Of a stretch of DNA of 64,000 bases, positions 51,593 to 62,253 are shown one piece after another (position 1 is the first letter of the stretch; every line of letters starts with the position of its first letter). The notes beneath the pieces were generated by a model. The model saw nothing but the letters and a program-made list of their open reading frames with translations, ran no database searches and had not been told where the DNA came from. The stretch comes from CAWBAT01 sp963810905 (lineage in GTDB: Bacteria; Acidobacteriota; Terriglobia; Versatilivoradales; Versatilivoraceae): contig CAWEPG010000002.1 of assembly GCA_963810905.1 (NCBI GenBank), forward strand, positions 682,001 to 746,000, in the 5' to 3' direction. A program made the position numbers and the translations under genes.

Positions 51593-51825
51593 TCTGATAG
51601 CAGATTTAGTGGGTTCTATAATTAGGTCAGCTCATGCGAGACTAACGCATCGTTATTTCGGGCTTACATATACACCGCCCCCCATAGCGCTGCACGTTAT
51701 TATGGGATGCGGATTCTATGAAATCTCCTCATCTGACTAGACGGAGCGGATGAGCGGGTCTCCTCCGCTCCGTTCGATAGCATCAGCCCAACAATTCATC
51801 GATTCCAATCCGCTAGAAGTCCTTC

Positions 51826-53028
51826 TTAATCTTCACCCTCCTTGCCCTTGTTGCCTTTCGCGTCACCATTGCCATTGTTTCCTTCCGGGTCACCCTGGTC
51901 CTCATTTTTACCTTTGTTGACAATCGGAGTCAGCGTTCCAAAAAGGCCATGCTGCTCATCATCAATCCCTGCAGCAAAAAATAGGGTGTTGGTTGGGCCA
52001 GCATTGGCGCCATTGCCAAAGCCCAGCCCCCAAAGACCCTCAATGGCAATCGGTACCCCATGAGGACCTCTGAGCAGGCCTTGGAAGTTACCCGTATCGG
52101 GATTGAATGCAGCGATGCGGCCACTCCCGAAATTGCCGACCAATAACTGATTACTGAATTTGCCGAAATTATCTGGCGCCAGGGCAACCCCCCAAGGTGC
52201 ATTGAACCACTTTCCCGATTTCAACCTCATGAGCAGTGCCCCTTTGGCATCAAAGGCATCTACAAATCCCAGACCCGGACCATCGACTTCGTCCTCCCCT
52301 TCATCCGAGCGTTTAGCAAAGGTAACAAAGATTCGTCCATTGATGTTCTGGACATTAAAGGGAGCATATCCCGTCGGTAATTCTGGATCTGTGAAAGCAC
52401 CCGGCGGCGAAGCGACTGGGCTGAAGGTCCTGTCGAAGATATCGACAGACATACCATGGAAGTTCGCAACATAGAGATGGTTCGCAAAGCCATCGGAGGC
52501 AATTGTCGCACCTTTATAAACGCCTCCAGAGGTTCCAGATGCCGGGAACTTTTGGATGGCGTTATGCAGGTCAACACCTGGATTCCAACCCGATATGGTG
52601 CCGTCCTCTGTCACAAAAATGAAAGCCGCCGGTTTCCCGGAGGCCACTTCGAAATCTGCACTTCCGTTGAATACGATCCCTGTGGGGGTCGCAGGCCCAC
52701 CAATCCCCGGAATCGTCACGACGAGCGCATTGGCCTGCCCTGCACCGTTATAGAGAGTAGAGACCCCGGTCCCATTGTCCGCAACCCACCAGGGGCTACC
52801 CCCGCTATGGGCGATGCCCCATGAGTTCACAAGATTGGAATCGGTTGTAGTCGCAAGGCCTGGGATGTCAGAAACTAGGTTGGTCTGCTGGTAATGCTGA
52901 GCGAATACTACCTGAACCAAACACAGAAAGGTCGTAAGGAATAGGTACAGCTTGGAGAGAAACCACAACGTCACGGGTCGCTTTACGACGATTAGGTCTT
53001 CTTCCCTCTGCTCTATCTTTGTCGTCAT
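51826..53028 (-). CDS. TIGR03118-like secreted protein with propeller-type repeats
   Basis: About 400 residues from ATG 53028, chosen for AGGAGA seven bases upstream (the frame is open to 53046). A hydrophobic segment near 20-42 (LWFLSKLYLFLTTFLCLVQV) acts as signal or anchor. The mature start HYQQTNLVSDIPGLATTTDS and NSWGIAHSGGSPWWVADNGT are the hallmark of the TIGR03118 family. Further motifs are PTGIVFNGS, HLYVANFHGMSVDIFD, WGVALAPDNFGKF and GGLWGLGFGNG-like. The C-terminus is a low-complexity tail rich in Gly/Asn/Asp/Lys. Function unknown; an NHL-like propeller is likely. Confidence 0.82.
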   Translation of the reverse strand: MTTKIEQREEDLIVVKRPVTLWFLSKLYLFLTTFLCLVQVVFAQHYQQTNLVSDIPGLATTTDSNLVNSWGIAHSGGSPWWVADNGTGVSTLYNGAGQANALVVTIPGIGGPATPTGIVFNGSADFEVASGKPAAFIFVTEDGTISGWNPGVDLHNAIQKFPASGTSGGVYKGATIASDGFANHLYVANFHGMSVDIFDRTFSPVASPPGAFTDPELPTGYAPFNVQNINGRIFVTFAKRSDEGEDEVDGPGLGFVDAFDAKGALLMRLKSGKWFNAPWGVALAPDNFGKFSNQLLVGNFGSGRIAAFNPDTGNFQGLLRGPHGVPIAIEGLWGLGFGNGANAGPTNTLFFAAGIDDEQHGLFGTLTPIVNKGKNEDQGDPEGNNGNGDAKGNKGKEGED

Positions 53029-53170
53029 ATCTCTTTCTCCTTTCATTTTGAACCCTCTATTCTCAAAAGCTTAGGATGTATCTTGGAGGTGAAAAGGAGA
53101 AAGCGGATGAATGGTCTAAAGAACGACTTGGATGGAATGCAGAGCGGGATTAAGGGTAATTGGACTCCCT

Positions 53171-56100
53171 CTATAATCCCCGCTCACGAAGCCAGCAAAA
53201 GAGCACCGGTGTAATGAGTAGCGAAAGAATCATTGAAACAGCCACCCCTCCAATGACCGCAATGGCCAAAGGCTTCAGCAGTTGGGCCCCTGACCCGACA
53301 CCGAGTGCCAGCGGGAGCATACCGAAAATCGTCGCGAGAGCGGTCATGAGGATAGGCCGCAACCGACGTCGTCCGGCCTGGAAGATGGCATCGCGCAATG
53401 GGTGTCCATGGGCCGTAAAGTATTTCTCTGAATCCAGCATCAGAATACCGTTCTTATGAACAATGCCCACAACCATAATGATGCCCATGAAAGAGGCGAT
53501 GTTCAAAGTCGATCTCGTAACGAACAAGGCCAACAAAGCCCCAAAGCTGCACAATAGAGTCGCGACCAATATTGCGATGGGGTGAGAAAAGGAACGAAAC
53601 TCGAAAACCAAAATAATGAATATCAAGAGGATTGACATCAGTAGAACTTGGGTCAACCCGAGGAATGATTCGCGTTGGATTTGATAAAGGCCGCCAAACT
53701 CGATTTCTGTGCCAGGTGGAATCTTAATCTCCTTAAAGAGGCGACGTCGAATTTCGTTCATCACTGAACCCAGATCCCGGCTTGAAACGTAAGCTGTCAC
53801 CATTGTCATGTTTCGCAAGTTTTCGCGGCGAACTTCGTTTTGGCCTTCTTCGACCTCAACCTTGGAGATACTGGAAAGAGGAACAGTAGTGCCGGTCGGG
53901 GAGGTCAGCAGGAGCGAATTAAGCTTATCCGTTGACGAGCGGAAATCGGCGGGGTAGCGAACCCGGATCCCAATGAGCCGGTCCCCTTGAATCATATTTG
54001 AAGCCAGCTCACCATCTAATATGGCGGACTCCAAGGCGGCTACATCCTGAACACTAAATCCAGCCCGTCGGGCTTTCTCCGAGTCTACCCGGAAATTGAC
54101 AGAAGGACCCACCCCCACTGTCCAGTTCACCACATCAACCACACCCTTTATCTTCGGAAGCCAATCTTCAATCTCCCGAGCAACCGTCTCGTAGGTGGCT
54201 TCGTTGTCGTGATAGATCTTGATCTCAATGGGCTTCGGAGACCAGGCTAGGTCACCGATGAGATCCTCTAAGATGTGTGGGAATTCGACCTCAATAGCCG
54301 GTTCTGACTTCACGATCTTGTGGCGCAATTCATCCGTTATTTCGTTGAGGGAGCGCTTGCGTTTCCGTTTCAGCATGATGAGAAAATCCCCGGTATTGGG
54401 TTCAGCAATCGCCAGAGCCAAACGCGCTCCAGTGCGGCGAGAGTAACTTTCAATTTCAGGAGTGCCTTGCAGCAACTGTTCAATGTGAAGCAGTACGCGA
54501 TTACTTTCCTCCAGCGATGTACCGGAAGGCATGATGTAGTCCAATACGAAGGCTCCCTCGTCTAATTCCGGCAAAAAACCACTCCCAAGTTGCCAATAGA
54601 TAACGAGAGAGGACAACAAGATTAATGCGGAAGCGAATAATATTTTTCGGCTATGCATCAGTGCCCAGTGAAGGGCGATTTCATAACGCTCGGTCAATCC
54701 TCGGAGAATCTTTCCCTCACCTGTTTGTTCTGCTTCCAACAGATTTCGTTCTTCCGAACCAAGAGGGGTCGCTTGGGGAATTTCCCGTCGTTTTAAAAAC
54801 AACCTCGCTAACACGGGTGTGAAAAAAATGGCCAGGAACAAAGAAGCCAGCAACGCCGTTACCATGGTCATGGCCAAGGCACGAAAAAAGACAGCCGTAA
54901 TTCCGCCCAGGAAAACCAAGGGCACAAAAACCATAATCGGTGTCAGAGTTGAACCGATCAAAGCGGGAGTTAACTCCTGGATGGCACTCCGTGCAGCTTC
55001 TTCAGGAGGTTGTCCCAACGAGAGATGCACAATAATATTCTCTACCATGACAATGGCATCATCGATGACAACGCCGATCGAAGCGGCCAGCCCTCCCAGG
55101 GTCATGAGGTTGAAGCTCATGTTAAAGAGCTTCACAAATACCACGGCGATGAGGACTGCAATGGGGATGACAAGTGCAGCCACTACCGTGGTTCGCCAGC
55201 TCTTGAGAAAGCCCATCAAAACGGCAACGGAAAGGGCCAGTCCAATCAAGATGCTTTCAGTCACGCTGCCGATGGAATCTCGTACCAGAACCGATTGATC
55301 ATAGAAGGTCGCCAGTTCAATGTCTGGCGGAAGACTCTTACGAATTTCACGAAGTTCCTGATTAACGGCATCCGCAATCTGGACCGCATTGCCATCTGGC
55401 TGCTGCAAAACATTAATCAGGACCGCTGGACGGCCATTGGCTGTGACGATGTTGTAAATGGGTTTCTCACCGGGGACAACTTGAGCCAGATTCCTAACGA
55501 ATACCGGGGTCCCCTGAACCACTGCCACGACGGTGTCTTCAATTTCTTCCTTGCGCCGCATCAGTCCAGTAACCGTAGTCAGATAGAGGTGGTAATTTTC
55601 CTGCACCATTCCTGCTGCAGCAATCATGTTACTGGAGCGAATGGCATCGACGACTTTCGTCAAAGGCAGGCCATAGCTATTGAGTTTTTCCGGATTCACA
55701 ATCACGTGATATTCCTGTGGGCGGCCGCCAACGATTCGGGTTTCCGCTACCCCTGGCAGCCGATAGAGACGAGGAGCCAAGATTATAGTAAGGCCAGTTC
55801 CCAGAGGTCCGAGGTATTTCGGGTCGGCGAAGTTATGCTAAAGCCGATCATGGGAAATATTGAGAATGTCAGTCGATTGATGTAAAAGCGAGCGGTTGGC
55901 GGCAAGGAGGGAGTAATTTGAGAAATTCTTCCTTGGACCAAATGTAAGGCGTTCAAGATATCCACGTCCCAGCGAAAGAAGACACTGATCTCACTCGACC
56001 CGCGACTGGTCACGGAACGCACATCGGTAATACCCGGAACAATACGGATGGCCTGCTCAATCGGCCGAGTCACAGTCAGCATCTGCACGTCGACCGGCGC

Positions 56101-56265
56101 AATACCATTGTCAACTAAGATGATAATTCGGGGAAAATCAGTCTGTGGGAAGATAGAGATTGGCAACCGGAAGACTAAAATGAGACCGGCCAGAGCAAAA
56201 CTCAAGACGATAAGCAGTAGGGCGCGCCCGTGGGCTTCGACAAAATGAGCCAAGCGTGACGTCAT
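53171..56265 (-). CDS. RND efflux transporter, inner-membrane pump subunit, one frameshift
   Basis: About 1,030 residues, the proton-driven pump of a tripartite system. The N-terminal frame (55783-56265) has the first membrane helix (LLLIVLSFALAGLILVFRLP) and FPRIIILVDNGIAPVDVQML. A slip near 55785 moves into the 869-codon frame, with LPGVAETRIVGGRPQEYHV, GLAASIGVVIDDAIVMVENI (the helix-4 Asp-Asp of proton relay), ALLASLFLAIFFTPVLARLF, and the second half ending with GIIMVVGIVHKNGILMLDS. It resembles the HAE/HME pumps; I cannot say whether drugs or metal ions are exported. Its ATG overlaps the adaptor's stop (ATGA), so translation is coupled. Confidence 0.9.
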
Positions 56266-57521
56266 GGCTTCTCCGTGAATGTCACTTCGGTCCCTTCAGG
56301 GAGCCCGTAGCCACCCTCCACAATGATGAGTTCCTTGCCTTTGAGCCCTTGCGTGATTTGAGCCTTGCCATCGAAGACTCTCACCAGCTCTGATCTCCAC
56401 TTTGTGTGCGTTGTGTTTCTCATCGACGATCATCACCCACCCTTCGTGTGATCCTCCCACGAACTGGATTCCTGCTAACGGAATAACCACGCTTTGCGGG
56501 GCAACGCCCGTAATAATAGACAGAGTGCCAAATTCACCTGCTCGCAATTGGCGCGAGCGGTTGGAGATTTCACACCAGACCTCGACCGTACGGCGGACAG
56601 AATCGACGGCCTTATTGACCAGACTGATCCGCCCTTCGAACTGGACTCTGATCCTGTCCGAAGGGGTAAAGAATCCCGCTGGCCTAACTGTATTGACCCC
56701 GTTTGCTCTTCTGGGACCTGAGCTCGGGCGAAGACTGTTGACAAATCCATGACCGTAAAAATCGGGGTTTCAGGTTTAGCCATGTCCCCCGGATAGAGGA
56801 ATTGTTCGGTAATACTTCCGGCAAACGGACTACGTAATTCAGTAAATTGAAGCTGGGCTTCAATCAGTTGCAAACGGGCTTTGGCTTGTGCCAGATGGCT
56901 CTCTGCCTGCCGAATATCTCTTCCACCCGATTGATGTTCAAGCAACTCCAGTGTCTTCGTCGCTACATCAAATGCGGTTTTAGCCTGGGCTAATTCAGTC
57001 TGGCTAAGAAGCAGGTCTCGCTGCGCAATAGCACCTTGTGCAAAAAGCTCCGCACGGCGATCGTAATTCTTCTGGGCCTGATTCAACCCTGCTTCAGCGA
57101 TGGCCACTTGCCCTCGCGCTCGCTCCACATCCAACACCACGGTGCCACTTGAAATTTTCTCTAAATTGGCCTGGGCTTCCATGACAGCGGCTTCGGCCTC
57201 CTGCCGTTGGGCTTGGAGATCATGATTTTCCAGAACAGCCAGCACCTGGCCCGCTGTTACGCTGTCACCTTTGCGGGCTCGCAGCTCGCGGATGGGAGAA
57301 GCCGTTCGGGCAGCCAGGCTGGCCTGTTCACGGGGGAAGAGAGTAGCTGTGGCCCGAATCGTAAGACTCACGTCGAATTGCTCTGCCCTGGCAACCTTGA
57401 CGGCAACCACTTGTTTTGGGAGTGTGTCTTCAGACTGACTGCAGCCCAGGAGCAGGAGGATCCATGAGAGCGCAAGACCGGAGATGCAAATTCTGAGCCC
57501 GCAACGGGCAGCGTTTGACAT
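56262..57521 (-). CDS. RND efflux periplasmic adaptor (HlyD/MFP) lipoprotein, two frameshifts
   Basis: About 410 residues with frames joined. Start ATG 57521 gives a lipoprotein signal (LSWILLLLGCSQSED, lipobox LLGC); the frame is open to 57686. Then come the first half-lipoyl (LRARKGDSVTAGQVLAVLEN), a long coiled-coil hairpin rich in Ala/Gln/Glu (QRQEAEAAVMEAQANLEKIS and beyond), the second half-lipoyl (LQFTELRSPFAGSITEQFLY) and beta-barrel. Frame slips occur near 56690-56550 and 56385: LRAGEFGTLSIITGVAPQS is in frame 56296-56547, and the final KGKELIIVEGGYGLPEGTEV is in a third frame ending at 56262. It joins the RND pump to the TolC-like channel. Confidence 0.85.
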
Positions 57522-57774
57522 GGTTGTCAGATTATGGAGGACACAGTGGAGTGCTCGGAGCACAGAGAATACTTTCAATGGAATGGTTCCCACTTCACTA
57601 GGCATACTGCACCCACTCACTGCTCTCGCCCGCGTTCCTGGCGCCATCCGGGTTAAATATGACAGGTTAGTTCGAAGTATTGCCATTTTTGATTACGGTC
57701 ACGTTAACGCCGGGGCGGTGATGAAGCATTGAAAATTCTTCATGCCTACAACTTTGTAGGCCGCTGGATTCAAA

Positions 57775-59060
57775 TCAATGCCCACTGGCAATCTCCAGAT
57801 CTGTTCTGGCTATCCAAAAATTTCCCAGGGCCGTGTAATAGTTGGTGCGCGCCTGAGCCAGTTGAGCCTGGGCGACGACAACGTGGAGAGCCGACCCTTC
57901 CCCCCCTCCTGTCGCAAGCGACTAATCCGAAGGTCCTCTTCAGAAAGCTTCACTTGTTTTAGCGTCATCAAGATTTGAGAGTGAAGCGCCTTGACGCGAT
58001 CCAGCGCATCCCAATATTCCTTAGAAAAGGTTCGCAAAGTGATTTCACGCTCAAAATCAATTTGCTTCGCCTGTATCTGAAATTGCCGGGTTGCGCTGTG
58101 AGCCTTGAACCAATCAAAAATAGGGATATTGAGATTGAAGAAAGCGGCATAGCCCCGATCACGGATCAGTGCTTGGGTTGAATCGACTCCGTATCCAAAG
58201 GTGACATTGGCCTGCGGCAAAAGATCGGCTCGAGCCCGGCGAGAATCTGCAAGAATACCACGCCGTTGTGCGTCCAGAATAACCAATTCAAGCCGGCGCA
58301 TGAAGGGATCTGGAGTCCCTTGCTCTCCAATGCCTTCAGGAAGAGGAGGCACAGGCTGATCCAACACATCTTTTAAGATTAAAGGTGTGTTGACATCGCG
58401 GGTCCAAAACGCGGCAAGAGCATGGTTGGCCAGTTGCGCCTGAAGTTCCGCAGCACTTAGGGCTTGCTCCAAAAAGGCTACTTGGGCAGAAGCTTTAAAC
58501 AAGTCGCCTTCGGCTGTTTCTCCCTTCTTGAAAAGAAGCTCGGTGCGCACTTCAAAGCTTTTGGCTTCAGCCAATGTATTGCGGGCTGCGTCAACCAAAT
58601 GGCGCGAAAGCTGGAGCTGAATAAAGGCGGCAGTAACGAGTCGACGCAGATCGCGTTGTGCAATTCCAAGGCTCGCGGCGGCGATGTCTTGGTCCGCTCG
58701 AGCTCGCGCCATTACCGCCCGCAATCTTCCCGAAGTATCAAGTTCCAGGGTTGTGTTAATCAGGGAGGTATATTCGCGTATCCCGTTCAAGTTGACGAAG
58801 CTGAAGACACCTGAGTTATAAAGTAAGGGGCTGTTGTAAATGAAGGAATTGTCCAATCGAATTTGCGGAAGAAATCCAGATCGAGCCATGGTTCGACTGT
58901 AACGGGCAATCTCACTTTGCTGTTGAGCCATAGTAATCGCGGATTGAGCCGTTTGAGCCAGTCGAATGCAGTCCTCCAATGAGAGAGGAGATGATTGCCC
59001 AGCTGCCGGCGCCACAATAAACGCCAAAATGAAACAGATAACCATTACAGTTCGTGCCAT
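57775..59060 (-). CDS. TolC-family outer-membrane efflux protein, one frameshift in a G run
   Basis: About 428 residues from ATG 59060 (AGGTGA upstream), with the signal VMVICFILAFIVAPAAGQ. The outer-membrane-factor repeats are seen as SLEDCIRLAQTAQSAITMAQ, YTSLINTTLELDTSGRLRAV and a second half FGYGVDSTQALIRDRGYAAF and AFFNLNIPIFDWFKAHSATR. In the seven-G run near 57904 the frame shifts; the correct C-terminus (VVVAQAQLAQARTNYYTALG, then NFWIARTDLEIASG) ends at 57775. It is the first gene of the minus-strand TolC-HlyD-RND operon. Confidence 0.87.
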
Positions 59061-59781
59061 ATTCTTCACCTGGTGATCAAAGATATACAAAGGAGAATCC
59101 TCGAATATCCTTCGATGCTTCAATTTTAAGTAGCTATCATAGCAAGCCAATCGACAACGGCAAGCGCTTCTGCTCGATCATGCATGAGCCCACTCTCGGC
59201 GACATCCAAATTCTTTGTCTATCCAACCAATTCCTGCGAGGGCACCCTCTTTTAATAGTATTCTTATTTCGACAAGGGTTCATCTATTGAAGATTGCAGA
59301 ATCTAGTAAGGAACCCTTCATCCGTCAGTTGACGGACCCGTCTGCCATTGGGGAGAGGACGGCTCAACCACCAGATTCTTCCACTCAACCCCTTCCCTAC
59401 ACAACTAATGAGTGCGTCCCGTCAGAGTCACCCCAAAAGAGATATATTGAGGATGTCGCCAGATGCTTACGAATCTAAGGTTCAGGATGGATAAGGTGAT
59501 CTGATTGGCCGGCCAATTGACTTCATAAGCACTGCGGGTTCTGCGAGAGCAAGACTCAGTATCCGACTGAGTTCGCTCCATTTCAAGGCTCGGTGATGCA
59601 ACTTTCAGTCTCTGCCATTTTCGATAATCCAGAACCATTTTGTATTTTTTGTTGGTCAGGTTGTTTTGCCTAGCTAAAATAGAACCCCGAAGCTGAGAAG
59701 GCACTAACCGGACGAGCAACTGTACTCGCATTTCTCACTCAACAGCTTCATGCTAATATAAATATGAAATGATACTTCGAT
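59061..59781. other. Divergent intergenic region
   Basis: About 720 bases between the efflux operon start and the NUDIX gene. Two to three short frames exist on either strand without domains. No RNA gene or repeat family recognised. Confidence 0.5.
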
Positions 59782-60396
59782 GTGATGGAACCCCTACCCT
59801 CTTTCGCACAGCAGATATCCTCCTTACTTGACTCGCGCGTCCCGCGCAAACTCAATCAAGAACATAAAGGGCGGGCTGCCGTTTTGATGCCCATCTTCCA
59901 GAAGGATTCCAACAACTTCTTCCTGATGACACTCCGAACCGACAAAGTGGAGACCCACAAAAATCAGATCTCTTTTCCCGGCGGAGTCCAGGCCTCCGAT
60001 GACCGAGATCTCGTTCACACGGCACTCCGCGAGACTTGGGAAGAGATCGGTTTGTTGCCGGGAATGGTGAGCATCCTGGGGGAATTTGACGAGTATTACT
60101 CCGTAACAGGGCTAATTGTCACGCCGTTTGCAGGTTGGATTGCTCCTCCAAAGGACTTAAGACCAAACCCGGACGAAGTAGAGGAGATTCTTCGAGTTCC
60201 TTGGAGCATTTTCCGAGATGACCGGCTATTGCGAGTCGAGGTGAAAAAGCGTTTTGAACAGGAAAAAAAGATTTACTTTTATCAATTTGAAAAGAAAGAG
60301 GTCTGGGGATTGACGGCTCAGATCATTCGCGATTTTTTAAAGGTAATCGAACCCTTGGAAGGTTCCAGAGACCAGGATCAGGCAAACGTAAGGTAG
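59782..60396 (+). CDS. NUDIX hydrolase, CoA pyrophosphatase (NudL/YeaB-like)
   Basis: 204 residues. Motifs of the CoA-pyrophosphatase branch: AAVLMPIFQKDSNNFFLMTL, then RTDKVETHKNQISFPGGVQA (the UPF0035 signature LL..R...L..H.GQ.SFPGG) running into the Nudix box RDLVHTALRETWEEIGL (residues ~70-94). The first acidic residue of the box is Asp rather than Glu, while REtWEEIGL is intact. Members hydrolyse CoA and its derivatives to 3',5'-ADP and acyl-phosphopantetheine. The gene looks intact and alone on the plus strand. It is convergent with gpsA. Confidence 0.87.
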   Translation: MMEPLPSFAQQISSLLDSRVPRKLNQEHKGRAAVLMPIFQKDSNNFFLMTLRTDKVETHKNQISFPGGVQASDDRDLVHTALRETWEEIGLLPGMVSILGEFDEYYSVTGLIVTPFAGWIAPPKDLRPNPDEVEEILRVPWSIFRDDRLLRVEVKKRFEQEKKIYFYQFEKKEVWGLTAQIIRDFLKVIEPLEGSRDQDQANVR

Positions 60397-60539
60397 GGAG
60401 TCTCCGCTTGGCATAATTAACGTTGGCTGACTTATTGCAACACGGTTTAACCACAAAGTTAGACTGGCCGGCTCTATTTCACGATAGCAAGACCCGATTG
60501 AAGCAGAGCCGTCAGCTGAGTGACGCCTTTCGTTCTTCT

Positions 60540-61538
60540 TTATTCTTGTTTTAGCGGTCGTTCCATAAGTTCACGAATCGCCTGACGAGCCACCTTTCCT
60601 CGATTCAGTACGGCATCCATCTGCTCTATGATGGGCATTTCGACATGATGTTTTTTGGCGAGAGCAAGGGTTGCCTGGGTTGTAGGGATCCCTTCTGCCA
60701 CCGTCCTCATCCCAGTGACAATCTCATCAAGCTTTCTTCCTTGTCCCAATTGTATTCCAATCGAGCGGTTCCGGCTGAGGTCCCCGGTACAAGTCAAAAC
60801 AAGATCTCCAATCCCGGATAAGCCGGCAAGGGTCAGCGGTTTTCCTCCACAGGCAACAACCAGCCGAGTCATCTCCGCCAATCCACGAGTGATTAACGCT
60901 GCCAGCGAATTGGATCCGTATCCCAGGCCCGCACAAACTCCCGCCGCAATTGCAATCACATTCTTTACAGCCCCGCCTAGCTCCACTCCGACCATATCGC
61001 TACTGGTATAAAGGCGCAGGGTCGCGCTCGAAAGCTCGGACTGAACAAATTCAGCTGTTTTCTTGTCATGACTGGCAACGACAATCGCTGTGGGATTGCC
61101 TCGGGCAACCTCTTTTGCAAAGGATGGACCCGAAATCGCCGCAATGTTGCATCTGGATTGGTCGCAGAGAACTTCTTCGAGAATCTGAGACATTCGACAG
61201 AGAGTTTGATTTTCAATTCCCTTGGTAGCACTCACTACGATTGTTTCAGGCCGTAGATAAGGCTTCAGTTCTTCTGAAACTTTCCGAAAGTGGCGAGACG
61301 GTACCACCATTACGACCATCTCAGATTCTGCTAAAGCTTCAGCTAGAGAATGAGTGGCCTGGATCGCCGAAGGCAACTCACACTCTGGCATGTAGAGATT
61401 ATTTCGATGATCCCGATTGATAGAGTCAACCAACTCCGCTTCATAGACCCAGAGCCTGACCTGTGGGGACTTCTGGGATAAGACCAAAGCCAGAGCTGTC
61501 CCCCAACTGCCACCTCCGATGATAGCAACCTTTTTCAT
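60540..61538 (-). CDS. gpsA: NAD(P)-dependent glycerol-3-phosphate dehydrogenase
   Basis: 332 residues, typical length. It makes sn-glycerol-3-phosphate from dihydroxyacetone phosphate for phospholipid synthesis. Motifs: the N-terminal nucleotide site VAIIGGGSWGTALALVLSQ, MVVMVVPSRHFRKV, VVSATKGIENQTL, AAISGPSFAKEVARGNPTAI, the catalytic-lysine region VELGGAVKNVIAIAAGVCAG and GIGDLVLTCTGDLSRNRSIG. It lies downstream of plsY on the same strand (~94-bp gap); the pair supplies and uses the same substrate, so co-transcription is likely. No defect seen. Confidence 0.95.
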   Translation of the reverse strand: MKKVAIIGGGSWGTALALVLSQKSPQVRLWVYEAELVDSINRDHRNNLYMPECELPSAIQATHSLAEALAESEMVVMVVPSRHFRKVSEELKPYLRPETIVVSATKGIENQTLCRMSQILEEVLCDQSRCNIAAISGPSFAKEVARGNPTAIVVASHDKKTAEFVQSELSSATLRLYTSSDMVGVELGGAVKNVIAIAAGVCAGLGYGSNSLAALITRGLAEMTRLVVACGGKPLTLAGLSGIGDLVLTCTGDLSRNRSIGIQLGQGRKLDEIVTGMRTVAEGIPTTQATLALAKKHHVEMPIIEQMDAVLNRGKVARQAIRELMERPLKQE

Positions 61539-61632
61539 AGAAAAGACTTTTCACGAAACATGCAAGAGGCCGTGCCCCTGGCTATAATTTGCAGTTGGAA
61601 CAAGATAATCAGACCCTTCCCAAAAAAAAGCT

Positions 61633-62253
61633 TCACCTCGTGAGGCCAGAGAACTTATTTTCTCTCCCAGAAAGTAACCTGCGTAAATTGTCATGATGTT
61701 TAACAATGACCAAGAAACAGCAGAAACAAACAGAGATGAGTAGCCACACGGAGGTTTGATGCTTAAATTGCATGAAAAAATATAGGATTGGGAAAACAAT
61801 CGCAGCGACAATCGACCCTAGAGAGATATATCGTGAAATCAATACAACCGCAGAGAAGATTCCAAGGGCCCAGAGTATCGGAGTCAACGCAATATAAAGG
61901 AAAATACCGAGAGCGGTCGCAACACCTTTCCCGCCTCGAAAACGTAAAAAGACAGGAAAAATGTGTCCCAGGAGAACAGCCACAGCTGAGAGACCGATCG
62001 CAGCCGGGTTGTGCCCCGTCCACGAATCTGCAATCCACACCACCAGAAATCCTTTCGCCCCATCCAGAAACAGCGTCAAAAAGGCGCCTGATCGGCCGAC
62101 GGTTCTCAAAACGTTCGTCGCTCCGATATTTCCGCTACCGACAGAACGGATGTCAAATCCCTTTTTGACTTGAACGATCAGGTAACCAAATGGGATTGAA
62201 CCGATGCCATAAGCGATGATTATGAGAAGAAGCTCCCGCCAATGAAAGGTCAT
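61633..62253 (-). CDS. plsY: Glycerol-3-phosphate acyltransferase PlsY
   Basis: 206 residues from ATG 62253; the frame is open to 62358 but that part overlaps cinA. Multi-span inner-membrane enzyme that transfers the acyl group from acyl-phosphate to glycerol-3-phosphate, first step of phosphatidic acid synthesis. Family motifs: AYGIGSIPFGYLIVQVKKG (motif 1), VGSGNIGATNVLRTVGR, LGHIFPVFLRFRGGKGVATA (motif 3), ISRYISLGSIVAAIVFPILY. The cinA stop TAA overlaps its start (TAATG), indicating translational coupling. gpsA follows. Confidence 0.94.
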   Translation of the reverse strand: MTFHWRELLLIIIAYGIGSIPFGYLIVQVKKGFDIRSVGSGNIGATNVLRTVGRSGAFLTLFLDGAKGFLVVWIADSWTGHNPAAIGLSAVAVLLGHIFPVFLRFRGGKGVATALGIFLYIALTPILWALGIFSAVVLISRYISLGSIVAAIVFPILYFFMQFKHQTSVWLLISVCFCCFLVIVKHHDNLRRLLSGRENKFSGLTR

